64,000 nt of DNA, taken from the NCBI GenBank assembly GCA_024138025.1, contig JAMXBD010002811.1:97158-161157 (forward strand), in the 5' to 3' direction. The notes beneath the pieces were generated by a model. The model made no database searches and was not told the origin of the DNA. It was given only the letters and a program-made list of their open reading frames with translations. A program made the translations under genes and the position numbers. Positions 1 to 10,587 of this stretch are shown piece by piece (the first letter of the stretch is position 1; each line of letters begins with the position of its first letter). The stretch comes from Combretum micranthum (taxonomy: Eukaryota; Streptophyta; Magnoliopsida; Myrtales; Combretaceae).

Positions 1-1
1 G

Positions 2-682
2 GATCGGGAAGATACTTCAGGATTTATGAGAGTGGCAATCTTGATTGAGGAGTTCTTAGCAGAGTTAGCTAATGATGAGGATTTGGAGGCAAGTACCTTC
101 ATTTCCTTAACAGAGATGGTAGCTGCAGCATCTTTAGGAAACCGCCATGATGGATTATACAGGGCTATTGATATATACTTGGACAAACACAAATCCCTGA
201 CGGAATCAGAGAAAGAAAAAGCCTGCTGCATGCTGGACTGCCAAAAGATGTCCCCTGAAGCCTGTGTGCATGCAGCACAGAATGAGAGGCTACCATTGAG
301 GGTTGCTGTCAAGGCGTTGTTTTTCGAACAGCTGAGGCTGAGAGATGCTGTTGCTCAGGAGGTCCATGGTCTTGAGAACCTAACTAAAAGCGCGGAGGAG
401 GAGGAGGAGGAAGAGGAAGTGGAAGCAAGAGGAGGCTGCAGCGAGGAGCGGTTGATAAGTGAAATGGAAAGGATGAATAGTAAGGTGATGGAGCTTGAAA
501 AGGAATGCTGCGTTATGAGGAAAGAGATAGAACATGGCTGCAACCATAAGAAAGCTAAAGTTAGCATGTGGGGTGAGATAAAGAGGAAGTTTGGATGCAT
601 TAGCAGCACTCATAATTGTGACTGTCATGTGAAGAAGAAGAAGAAGAAGGTGCATCCTAGACATGGATATAGCAATTCCTAG
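2..682 (+). CDS. NPH3 / BTB-POZ family protein, C-terminal part (5' end outside window)
   Basis: The frame is open from the first bases, so the ATG at 26 is internal and the N-terminal BTB domain lies upstream of the window. Residues about 45-110 after that ATG carry the NPH3-domain core: HDGLYRAIDIYL, LTESEK, DCQKMSPEAC, HAAQNERLPLR and FFEQLRLRD. NPH3 proteins are plasma-membrane-associated adaptors for CUL3 ubiquitin ligases in blue-light (phototropin) and auxin-transport signalling; that role is family knowledge. Downstream are a run of Glu residues (bases about 393-425), a predicted coiled-coil stretch (EMERMNSKVMELEKE), and a basic tail with six consecutive Lys before the TAG at 680-682. 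The tail and the WGEIKRKFGC motif suggest the At5g48800-type subgroup, from memory. The frame is intact and no intron is visible in the part present. The family call is secure; the exact orthologue is not. Confidence 0.93.
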   Translation, partial: DREDTSGFMRVAILIEEFLAELANDEDLEASTFISLTEMVAAASLGNRHDGLYRAIDIYLDKHKSLTESEKEKACCMLDCQKMSPEACVHAAQNERLPLRVAVKALFFEQLRLRDAVAQEVHGLENLTKSAEEEEEEEEVEARGGCSEERLISEMERMNSKVMELEKECCVMRKEIEHGCNHKKAKVSMWGEIKRKFGCISSTHNCDCHVKKKKKKVHPRHGYSNS

Positions 683-1910
683 GTTGTTGCATTGCTTAAG
701 TTGTATGCCTTTGCCCTTATGCATTGCTGACTATCAGATCTTTAAGTTTGGTACATTTTAGTCACATATTTGACATCTTTGGCTTTCTGACTTAGTGTAG
801 GTGTGCAATTTTAAATTTTTTTGCCATGTGTTACTTTTAACTTTCATTGCATACCTAGTTAGAAATTTTTATTTGTGATGGTGAACAAATCGAAATGAAT
901 GATAAATCGTAGTTTGTTACATTTGCAATGTAGTTGAAAGACATGAACCAATGGGATCATACTTCCACTTGGCCCAAATTTTTTTAATTTATTAAGGGTA
1001 GTCCCACTTGATTCCCACGTTTGTATCTTAATTTTTGGGGATTTATTTTCTTTTTGTGAGGTCACAAAAATCGGGACAGTTAAAATATTCAAAGTGGTAA
1101 AATTTGTATTGTTAATAATGTTAATAATTACAAAATTTCCAAATTTTAAGAGCCCAGTATAATTAATAAAATAATGAGAAACATCGATAGGGATTAAAGA
1201 CACAAATATAACGAAAAGGAAAAACGGAATGAGAAAACACAATTTGGTTGATATATATTAAATATAAAATAAATGCTAACGTAAAAATCAGAATACAAAA
1301 ATACCAAATTTTAAGACTCACTATAAAGCAATATCAATGTGTAAAAATACATCTTAAAGTAATGAAAGTAAAATATTTATATATACCTTAGATCTCCTAA
1401 TTTATTTTTATATAACAAAACATGTATTAAAAATTTGCTAATCTGTGTATTAAGTGTGCAAAGTTATTTAAACATTGATTTGAATATATAGGAAAAGGGA
1501 CAAATTATTTCATTTTGGTGAATTAAGTTGGTCTAAAAAAAAAAACTAGCTCCACTTATAGAAAATGTATATAATGTATTCCACTAAAGTCAGATAAATT
1601 ATCAAGAGAACTAAAAATTTAGTAGTCATCATCATTATCATTTTTTATCAAAAGTTTAGATTATTTTTTAATCTATATGGATTTAATATGTTAGATATTT
1701 TTCAAAAGAAGGTTTTTTTTTAAGATATTTTAAATCTTATTTAAAATCTAGTCAACCATCTAACCATTAAATATATAATAATTAAAATATTAACTATTTT
1801 AATCGTTCGAGTATATTTTGATGTCAACCGCTGGACAATCGACAAAACCAATTCCATCAAGATTAATGATAAAATCATAGAATTTCCTAAACTTTTAAGG
1901 CATGATTATA
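683..1910. other. AT-rich 3' flank of the NPH3 gene, no gene seen
   Basis: This is the 3' untranslated and intergenic sequence. An open frame on - at 859-1242 is rich in Phe, Ile and Asn, as expected from random AT-rich DNA, and resembles no family I know. Homopolymer runs of T and A occur near 1530 and 1710. I see no repeat with clear ends here. Confidence 0.5.
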
Positions 1911-2095
1911 TTAAAGCCCCATATTTCGAAATAAATCTTCATAGGTAGCATCATATTTCAATACTCCTTCCTTGGTGCGACAGGGCACCACATAGAAGCT
2001 ATCAATCTCTATATTATTTGGAGAAATTCTAGGAGACTTACAACGGAAGAAATCATTACATAGCAAAGGGTATATTTTTACAAGATCTAGAACGG
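1911..2095 (-). pseudogene. putative terminal exon of an unidentified protein gene
   Basis: On the minus strand a frame runs from a good acceptor (TGTAG, cut just above 2095) to a TAA at 1911-1913. It encodes about 60 residues of ordinary, non-AT-biased composition (LDLVKIYPLLCNDFFRCK, then FYVVPCRTKEGVLKYD). It reads like the last exon of a real gene. I do not recognise the family. No further exon is evident between 2112 and 2638, and an LTR element begins at 2639, so the upstream part is either far away or was removed. I infer an orphan or truncated gene end; expression is unknown. Confidence 0.35.
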
Positions 2096-2111
2096 CTACA
2101 TTCAAGCACAA

Positions 2112-2638
2112 ATGAGAAGAAAATCAAAACCATAAAGCTTGCGCATATTTTTATTCAAAGATAATGACTATTTTGTGATCTATCTTTTATAATTGAAGGG
2201 AATATCAGAATGAGGCTTCATAAATTATGGATCATCAAAGCAAAATAAAGATATAAAAAACAGAAAGGAATTACGTTTGCAACCTAAATCAATGCATCAC
2301 ATCGTGACAATAAAGAAAACCAGCTTTCCGAGCCACGATCAGAAGCACACTAAAAAATTTATTGAAATAACCAATCCATCCGCTCGTGATTATTGGATGA
2401 ACGTATATTGATATAAAATGGCACATCAAGTGAATCCACTGTTAACATAGACTACAGACGTACATTTTATACTAAGAAAACCAAAAATAAAAAATGAAGG
2501 AGAAAGAAGTATATGTGGTACCACACATGTCATCCCATATCGTATTTAATAATTATGCAATAAGTTCTAATAATTTATAATGGATTATTAAATGTTTCAT
2601 ATATGATATAGTAGTATAAAAAAAAATACATGAGAAAC
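2112..2638. other. intergenic, nothing recognised
   Basis: AT-rich sequence between the orphan exon and the LTR element. I found no exon, tRNA or repeat ends. Its last five bases, GAAAC (2634-2638), are the left target-site duplication of the adjacent LTR element. Confidence 0.4.
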
Positions 2639-3953
2639 TGTCGAGCATTGATTTTTCATTTTCTAGTTTAATTTCTTTTAATTCAATTTGTACCAAATCC
2701 TAACCCATTTAATACAAATCCTCAACTAAGAATTAAAATAAATTTCATTTTTAAAAAAATTTTAGGAGTCGCCATCCAATTAAAACAAGAAAAAATTTTA
2801 AGCTAGGATCAATGATTGATCCTAACTTAGCCACTAGTCTGCAAAAAAATGATTTTAAAACCAATTTGATAAACCAGAGATTTTTTTATTCGGAGGCCAT
2901 CCTATTAAAACCATATGGTTACCACCTTAATTCTTAATTTAAAGTTTATTTTCTTTTATACTAAAAAATCTTACTAATTTAAAAACTATGATATTTACAA
3001 TTTATCATCAAAGCTTACAATATTTATAATAAATTAATTCAAAAGAAATAATAAAACAAAAAAAATAAAATTTTCATTTTTTTTATGTGACCTCAGAGAT
3101 ACCTACGTACCCGCTAATTGGGATCAGACAATACATAGTTCTTTTTAGGAAAACTTTAATGGGTTAGTACTTTTTAATTTTTAGAACACTTTTCACTTTA
3201 AGTTTATTAATTTTTTTTTTTAAAATAGAGATTTTATTTCTTTTTCTTAAAAAGGTAATCCTAATTAAAAAAAAAATCCATTTTATTATTATTATTTTAA
3301 AGAAAAACAATTTTTCTAAGTGTAAAAACTATTTTATAATAGAAAGAAAAAGTTTTTTTTTTCCTCTATTTGTTGTTTTATTATATTTTTCAGCATAAAC
3401 ATCGGCAGGTTCCATCATCCTCTAATATTATATATATATATTCATACTATTATCATATATTAAGGAACACGAGAAGAAACTTACTGTGGACCAAAATCGA
3501 AAATGCGACGGCAGTGCTTTACTATGTTTGAGTGGTCAGAGTTATGTAGCATAAACCAAGGAGCAAAATACCTCAACTGATTTGGAAATTAGAGACATGC
3601 AACAGCAAATGCTTAAGAATGGCGGTTGAGCTCCAAAACATAGGTAGTCAACGACGGCGAATATGACGTCTTTGAAATGAAGAGAATTAGAGAGAGAAAT
3701 TCTTTGATACTTTTTTTGTGTGGAATTCTTCTGTGTTGCTTCCATTGACGTGTGCCAGGTATTTATGAATGCTCAACATGCTGACCTACCTACTCACCTA
3801 TCGCTCATTTACCGACTCATCAACCTTTTTTATTTTTTTTAATCTCTCTTTTTTATTATTTTCTTCTTCTTTTTTCAATTTTCCCTTTTTTATTATTATT
3901 TAAAAAAATCCTAAGGAAAATAACTATATGGGAGCAAAAATGGAATGTCTACA
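2639..3953 (+). repeat. left LTR of the LARD-like element
   Basis: Begins TGTCGAGC and ends GTCTACA. It aligns along its whole length with 9046-10403 with substitutions and small indels, for example the blocks at 2800-2950 against 9215-9360 and at 3440-3720 against 9830-10130. GGAGTCGCCA at 2765-2774 is the reverse complement of a TGGCGACTCC-type primer-binding site (matching a tRNA 3' end with CCA), a motif known inside LTRs of Tat-lineage elements. A minus-strand frame at 3542-3745 is matched by one at 9958-10152, but this only reflects LTR homology. Confidence 0.78.
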
Positions 3954-4149
3954 GCTACCTGTTTTTGTGGTGTTGTTTGTTAAAACTTCACCATAAAGAT
4001 AAAAAGAAAGACCCCATTTTTGCATTTTGAAAATTTATGGCAAAACTAGAGGTAAAAATAGTGCTTTTGCAATAGGTCCACTAGGGATTATGATTAGATG
4101 ATGAACATCTCTTGACCATGCTCTCTTAATTTATAAAAAAAAACTTAGA

Positions 4150-5392
4150 ACAAGCGCTCCATGAGTTGGCCTGTAATGTTGGTGTAATCGTGCTCCTTGA
4201 GTCGATACTTATTTTGGTACAAATGTGCTCCTTGAGCTATCATTTGCTTAGATGCAGTACAAGTGCAGCCCTTGAGCTGGTACTTGACTTAGAGAGACAC
4301 TCCTTGAACTAGTCTATGATATGACGTAAACGCACTCCTTGAGCTAGCATTTGGCTTAGCTGTGGTACAAGTGCACTCCTTGAGCTAGCATTTGGCTTAG
4401 CTGTGTACAAGTGTACTCCTTGAGCCAGCATTTGACTTGAAGAAGCGCTCCTTGAGCTGGCCTATGATCTAATACAAACGCGCTTCTTAAGTTGGCACTT
4501 TACTTGAAGAGGCGCTCCTTGAGCTAGCCTATGATATGATACAAATGTACTCTTTGAGTTGGCATTTGACTTAGATGTGGTACAAATGCACTCTTTGAGT
4601 TGGCACTTGACTTGAAGGGGCGCTTTTTGAGCTGGCCTATGATCTAATACAAACGCTCTCCTTGGGTTGGCATTTGGCTTAGATGTGTTACAAGTGCGCT
4701 CCTTGAGCTGCACTTGACTTGAAGAGGCGCTCCTTTAAGCTAGCATATGATCTAATACAAACGTATTCCTTGAATTGGCATTTGACTTGGATGTGGTACA
4801 AGTGGGCTGTTTGAGCTAGCACTTGACTTGGAGAAGTGCTCCTTGAGTTGGCCTATGATATGATACAAACGCGCTCCTTGAGTTGGCATTTAGCTAAGTT
4901 GTGGTAAAGTACGCTTCATAAGCTGGCACTTGACTTGAAGAGGCGCTTCTTGAGTTGGCTTATGATCTAATACAAACGTGCTCCTTGAGCTGGCAATTGA
5001 CTTAAAGAGACGCTCCTTGAGCTAGCCTATGATCTGATACAAATGCGCTCCTTGAGTTGGCACTTGGTTTAGATGTGGTACAAATGCACTCCTTAAGCTG
5101 GTACTTGACTTGGAAGCACTCCTTGAGTTGGCCTATGATACGATACAAACGTGCTCCTTGATATGGCATTCGGCTTAGATGTGGTACAAATGCGCTCTTT
5201 GAGCTAACACTTGACTTGAAGAGGCGCTCCTTAAGCTAGCCTATGATCTAATACAAATACGCTTCTTGAGCTGGCATTTGACTTAGATGTGATGCAAGTG
5301 TGCTCATTGTGCTAGCACTTAACTTGGAGAGGTGTTCTTTGAGCTGGCGTATAATCTAGCACAAACACGCTCCTTGAGCTAGCATTTGACAA
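4150..5392. repeat. minisatellite array A, about 36 bp units in a 108 bp higher-order period
   Basis: The motif CTCCTTGAGCTGGCAYTTGACTT recurs roughly every 36 bp. Three variant units form a higher-order repeat. Equivalent GGCGCT or AGTGCT positions at 4511, 4619, 4726 and 4835 give spacings of 108, 107 and 109. The units alternate the endings TTGACTTAGATGTGG, TTGACTTGAAGAGG and CCTATGATCTAATACAAACG. Open frames on - across the array (such as 4462-4713) are products of the periodicity, 108 being a multiple of 3. The array lies just inside the left LTR. Confidence 0.9.
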
Positions 5393-5399
5393 ACTATGA

Positions 5400-6215
5400 A
5401 GAATAACTGAAGTTCCTAACATAAGAATACTAATGTTCCTAAGATTTCCAAAGGATAACAATGACTCAAAGGATAACCAAAGTTCTTAATATAGAAATAC
5501 AATGGTTTCTAAAATTCTCAAAAGATGACTAAAGAAGCTCCTAACTTTTATAGGATGGTTTATGCTCTTATATTCAGAATATGACCAAAGTTCCATCGTT
5601 GGAATACAGCGGTTCCTAAGTTCTCAAAGGATGACAAAAGCTCTTGAAGATCATAAGAATCTTTATAAGATAAGTAAAGTTTGTTAATGGTTTATAAAAT
5701 AACCAAAAGTCTTGAAACATTTATAGAACTACTGGAGGTCCTAAAGAATGCATAAGATAGATAAAGTTCTTAAATGCTTTGTAAGATAACTACAGTTCCT
5801 AAAAGCTTTATGGGACAATTGGCAGTCCTAAAGACTTTATAAGATAGCTGGAGTTCTTGAGAGTTCTATAAGATAGCTTAAGCTCTTGAAATCTTTATGG
5901 GACTATCGACAGTCCTAAAGAATCCATAAGATAGCTAAAGTTCCTAAAAGTTTTATAAGATAACTACGGTTCCTAAAAGCTTTATGAGATAACTGACGGT
6001 CTTAAAGGTTTTATAAGATAGCTAGAGTTGTTGAGAGCTCTATAAGATAACTTAAGCTCTTGAAATCTTTATGAGACTACCGATGGTCCTAAAGAATCCA
6101 TAAGATAGCTAAAGTTCCTATATGTGTTATATGATAACTAAAGCTGTTAAAATCTTTATGAGAATACTGATGTTCCTAAAGACTTCATAAGATAGTTGAA
6201 CTTCCTAAAAACTTA
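5400..6215. repeat. minisatellite array B, about 29 bp units in a 174 bp higher-order period
   Basis: A second array unrelated to array A. The core is TAAAGTTCCTAAAAGCTTTA followed by TAAGATAAC, about 29 bp. Six variant units make a 174 bp higher-order repeat: the AGTCCT/GGTCCT + AAAGAATCCATAAGATAG unit falls at 5737, 5911 and 6085, exactly 174 apart each time. The units become irregular towards both ends. No protein is encoded. Confidence 0.88.
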
Positions 6216-9045
6216 ATTGGAGGGAGGATGACTGAAATTCTAGACCCTTAAGTATCTTTTTCTAACTCATTTGTATTTTCAAGGTTTTTATCTTTCTTTT
6301 TTTTCAAAATGTTTCATGTTTCAAAATTTTAAGCCAAAGGCTTTTTCTTTTTTATTTTGAAAAACTTTCATCAATTTGTGCAAAGACTTTTATTGGATTA
6401 ACTCATTTTCTTTTCTTTTTGAAATTTTCTTCTATCTTTTTTTTTTTTTTAAAAAAAACCTTTATTGGAGTCAAAGACTTTTTTGTTGTTTCTTTCCTCC
6501 TGCTTTTTTTTTTTTTTTCTATTTGAGAAACTTTCACTTTTTAGACTTTTATCGAAAAACTCATTTTATTTTTCTCTTTTTTAAAAAACAATTCTGTTCT
6601 CTTTTTTTTTTTTTTGAAAAATTACTAACATAATAAAATCTTATGGCATCCAAAAATCATGATTAAGTGGTAGATTTGTCCCATTGATCACTCATTTTTT
6701 CAGTTTAGTCTTGGGCTTTAGTATTTCATTTATTGGGGGCAAACTCTTCTTTTTAGGACTTTGATTTTTCTTAGGGCATTATTTTCCATCTCTGGGGCAA
6801 GTAGTTCTTAAATTGGAGGCAAATACTTTTAAATTGGGGCAAATGATTTTCCATGACCTTATGGATGAGTTTTCAACCTAGAGATAATTATCTTGTTCAA
6901 TCCCTTTATTTCTTCTTATTTGTTCTTCTTCTCCATTTTTTTTTTCTGAACATGAATTTAAGGTGATTTATTTCTTCAATTTTCATTAGATGGCTTATAA
7001 CTCAAAGTGCATGAATTGTGTATAGTTTTGAAATAGAGTCTCTTCTTCCTTTCAAAGGAAATGAATTATCTATATCAATTGATTGCTCTCGAATTGATAC
7101 AACTAGGGCAAGCACACATAGTTAATCCTTTTTTCTCTTTATTAATGACTCTAACCTCCAAATTGCCCCATTGTGGGGGTGCCTAATGTGCGTTGGTTTT
7201 TGACAAGGTTTACTTTTAAAATACCTCCTTAATAGGCTCAAATGGGTTGGCAAAGGATAAATGTATTTGGGATACTGAAATAAATGCCTAATGTCATTTT
7301 GACCAAAATATCAAATTCCAGGTGGACCTCCTTTAAGGAATGGGTCAATTCCCCCCTCCCCCTAATGTCACTCTGGCCTCGAGTGTTTAGGTTAGTGTTT
7401 AAGATTTGTTCTGCCTCTTATCAACCTAGACTTTTTAAAATAAAGAGGTATGTTCTTGGTTTTCAACCATCCACTTTTCAATTGCCTTGAGATAATTTAC
7501 TAAATGCCCCTTTTGTATTAGGTTTACATTTTAGAAATTAAGCCCAATAATTGTCCCTAATTAGTAAATTATCAAGTTCTTTTAGTTGCCCCCTAGTTCT
7601 AATCTTTTTTTTTTTTATTTGTAGTTCATCTTTAGCCTAAAGTAAGTGATCATTGAGCCTAGAATTCAAAGGATCCCTTCCTGTTAGCAAATTTCTCCTT
7701 TCTATCGCTTTTTTAATTTTTTTTATTTATTAGAAAGCTATTTTATAAAACTGATAACGGGTATTTACAAAGAGGGCTGGATGAACCACATCTTATAATT
7801 TAAAGTGGGATTTATTTACAAAGATGATTCTTTTTTCTTTTTTTTTCTGTTGAAAATTTCAAACCAAAACCTATTTTATAAGTTAGCATTTTTCTTTTAT
7901 TTATTTTTTGTGAATAATTGTAAAAATAATGATGACCCTTTTTAAAAAAAATAAAAAATGGAGACTAACATTTATAGAATGATAACTTGAATTTAAAGAA
8001 GTAGAATACCTATGAAAAATGATTCTAGATGAAAAGGACCTATAACTATCTATAAGAGAAATTAATCTAATGGATGATCGAATTATAAACTATCTGCGGA
8101 TATTTACAAGTCTATTATACATTTTTTTACAACGTTTATATACATGTTTTATGTTATGATTTCCATAGAGCTTTTTTTCTTAGAGAAATTTTTATTTGCA
8201 AAAAGTGAAAATAATTTATTAATAAATCTTCTTTTTTAATATATATTACAAAGATATGTTCCGCTTTACAAGGGTAAGGGGAAAAAAAGGACTATTTACA
8301 AGTAATTACAAATAATGAACCATTACTTATAATAAAAAAAATTATACAAGATATAAATATACAAATTATTGTCACACGTTACACACATACATGCAAATCA
8401 CATGATGCAAATATAAGGGTTGACAACTAATTAGTAGTGGGCCAATTTAGAAAATTTTTCATTTGAATTACAACTTTATTTGAAAAAAATTAATTAGATA
8501 TATTTTCATAGGAAGGATTTGGAAAACTTTTGTTTTTTTTTTAATTGTAACTCCTTTTTAGGATATGCCCCACTATTATTTATTTGTCAACCTATGTTTA
8601 TTAATGCAGTTGGGTGGGTTCTAAATGTTTCCAAGTCTAGTAGATGCAAATCAACACTAAACCGAAGCGGGAGGTCATTTCATGAATTAGAGGGTGGAAA
8701 AACCAAAGTCCCCTAATTTTACTAGTAACCTCCCTACTTAAGATCCTAAGATGGTCCGATTCTAATCATATCTAGTACACCTTTATCATAAACACATAGT
8801 GCCCCTTCCCCTCCTCCCCCCCCCAAAAAAAAAAAAAAAAAAATGTATCATGTGCCCCTATTAGGGTTATTAAGAAATTTTCCCTTTTATCTGCATCATT
8901 TAAAGAAAAAGATTATATAACTATTTACAGATTAATAGTTATACAAATAATATATAAGAATGAGCATTAAAAGAATAAATTTTAAATCTATGAATTTTGA
9001 GTGCTACTCTCTTAAAAATAGATGTCCTTAATGAAGTCACCAAGC
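6216..9045. other. T-rich 3' interior of the LARD-like element, no gene
   Basis: Low-complexity T/A-rich DNA with long T runs (6430-6615) and short phrases such as TTAAATTGGGGCAAATGATTTTCC near 6830. A short GC-rich hairpin-capable stretch (GCCCCATTGTGGGGGTGC) lies at about 7164-7181. Frames at 6376-6633 (mostly Phe) and 7284-7490 look random. A run of C then A occurs at 8815-8842. I recognise no domain. Confidence 0.55.
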
Positions 9046-10403
9046 TGTTAAGCCTAGATTTTTTATTTCATGGTTTAATTTCTTTTAATTTGATTTATAT
9101 TAAACCCTTAATTCATTTTATGAAACCCTCGACTAAAAATTAAAAAAATTTAGTATTTTATAAAATTTTAGAAGTGCTACTCAATCAAAATCGAAAGAAA
9201 TTATAAGTTATAATTAATGGGTTGGTTGATCCTAACTTAGTTACTAGTCTATAAAAAAATTATTTTAAAACAATTTGATAAACCAGGGATTTTTTTATTC
9301 GAGGGCTATCATATTAAAATCATATAGGTGCCACCTTAATTCTTAATTTAAAGTTTAATTTTTTATGCTAAATTTTTTTTTTCTAATTTAAAACTATGAT
9401 ATTTACAATTGATTACCAAAGATTACAATATATATAATGAATTAAGTCAAAATAAATAATTAAAAAAAAAAGGTTTTTCATTTTTTAGGTCGCTCCGGCT
9501 GTGCCTGTGCTAAACAGGATTAGACAATACGTAGTTCTTTTTAAGAAAACTTTAGTGGGTTGGTATTTTTCAATTTTTAGAACTCTTTTCACTCTAAGTT
9601 TATTTTTTTTTTTTGAAAAAAGAGATTTTATTTCTTTTTCTTAAAAAGATAATCCAATTAAAAAAAATATCCAATTTATTATTATTTTTTTAAAGAAAAA
9701 CAATTTTTCTAAGCGTAAAACTCTTTTATAAAAGAAAGAAAAAGTCTTTTCCTCTAGTTGTTGTTTTATTATATTTTTCAATATAAACATCATCAGGTTC
9801 CATCATCCTAAAATATTTTATATATATATATATATATATATTTCATACTACTATCATATATTAAAGAACATGAGAAGAAACTTAACTGTGGGCAAAATCG
9901 AAAAATGCGATGGTGATGCTTCACTATGTTTAAGTGATGAGAGTTGTGTAGCATGAACTAAAGAACAAAATGCCTCAACTGATTTGGAAATTGGAGACCT
10001 GCAACAGTGAATGCCCAAGAATGGTGGTTGAGCTCCAAAACATGAGTAGTCGATGATGGTGAATATAACTTCCTTAGAATGAAGAGCACTAGAGAGAGAA
10101 ACTTTTGATACTTTTTTTTTTTATTTGTGGAATCCTGCTGTGTTGCTTTCATTGATATGTATCAGATATTTATAGATGCTTAACATGCTCACCTACCACT
10201 TATCTACCAGCTCACCTATCGTTTTCGTATCGCTCACTTACCCACCCTCCTACTGCTCACCTACCCTTTTTTATTTTTTTTAATCTCTCTTTTTTTTATT
10301 ATTTTCTTTTTTTTTCAAATGGCCCTTTATTATTATTATTATTTGGAAAAAAAAACTATTATAAGGAAAATAACTATATGAGGGCAAAAATGGGGTGTCT
10401 ATA
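9046..10403 (+). repeat. right LTR of the LARD-like element
   Basis: Begins TGTTAAGC and ends GTCTATA, with the terminal CA changed to TA. Direct orientation relative to 2639-3953. Contains a (TA)n tract at about 9818-9841 that is much shorter in the left LTR. Followed by GAAAT, the presumed right copy of the target duplication. Confidence 0.76.
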
Positions 10404-10587
10404 GAAATAATATATTAAAAATATATTGGATTGTATTATAATATATATAAGAGTAGAATGCATCAATATTAACTCCTTATATTTGGCCAATATATATATA
10501 TATATATATATATTAGCTCCTCATATTATGGTAAAAGTTTATCCATGCAATACCATATAATTTGACATTGTTAGTTTAGACAGCTTA
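10404..10587. other. host spacer with (TA)n microsatellite
   Basis: Short spacer between the LARD-like element and solo LTR 1. It holds a TA dinucleotide run at about 10492-10512. No coding potential seen. Confidence 0.5.

Larger units (their letters stand above)
2639..10403 (+). mobile_element. old non-autonomous LTR retrotransposon (LARD-like) with minisatellite interior
   Basis: Two direct repeats of about 1.3 kb (2639-3953 and 9046-10403) start with TGT and end with GTCTACA or GTCTATA. They are flanked by GAAAC (2634-2638) and GAAAT (10404-10408), a 4/5 match consistent with a decayed 5 bp target duplication. The 5.1 kb interior lacks any gag, protease, reverse transcriptase or integrase frame. 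It holds two tandem-repeat arrays followed by T-rich sequence. No convincing primer-binding site follows the left LTR and no strong polypurine tract precedes the right one. LTR features such as GGAGTCGCCA and the CCTACGTACCC...GGGATCAGA block remind me of Tat/Ogre-type Ty3-gypsy LTRs; that assignment is from memory and tentative. The LTRs differ at many sites, so the insertion is old. Confidence 0.75.

Noticed and set aside
4462..4713. 83-codon minus-strand frame with repeated Cys/Lys-rich motifs, resembling a repeat protein
   Set aside because: The frame follows the 36/108 bp minisatellite period, which is a multiple of 3, so the protein repeat is only the DNA repeat read through.
4150..6215. 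CRISPR-like array (regular direct repeats)
   Set aside because: Repeats are contiguous variants with no unique spacers, and the context is a plant nuclear genome.
6376..6633. 85-codon Phe-rich frame that looks like a membrane protein
   Set aside because: Produced by T homopolymer runs; no start context and not a credible protein.
3542..10152. Similar minus-strand small frames at 3542-3745 and 9958-10152 as a conserved small protein
   Set aside because: They are the same region of the two LTRs. After the first dozen residues the proteins diverge by frameshift, so selection on a protein is not supported.
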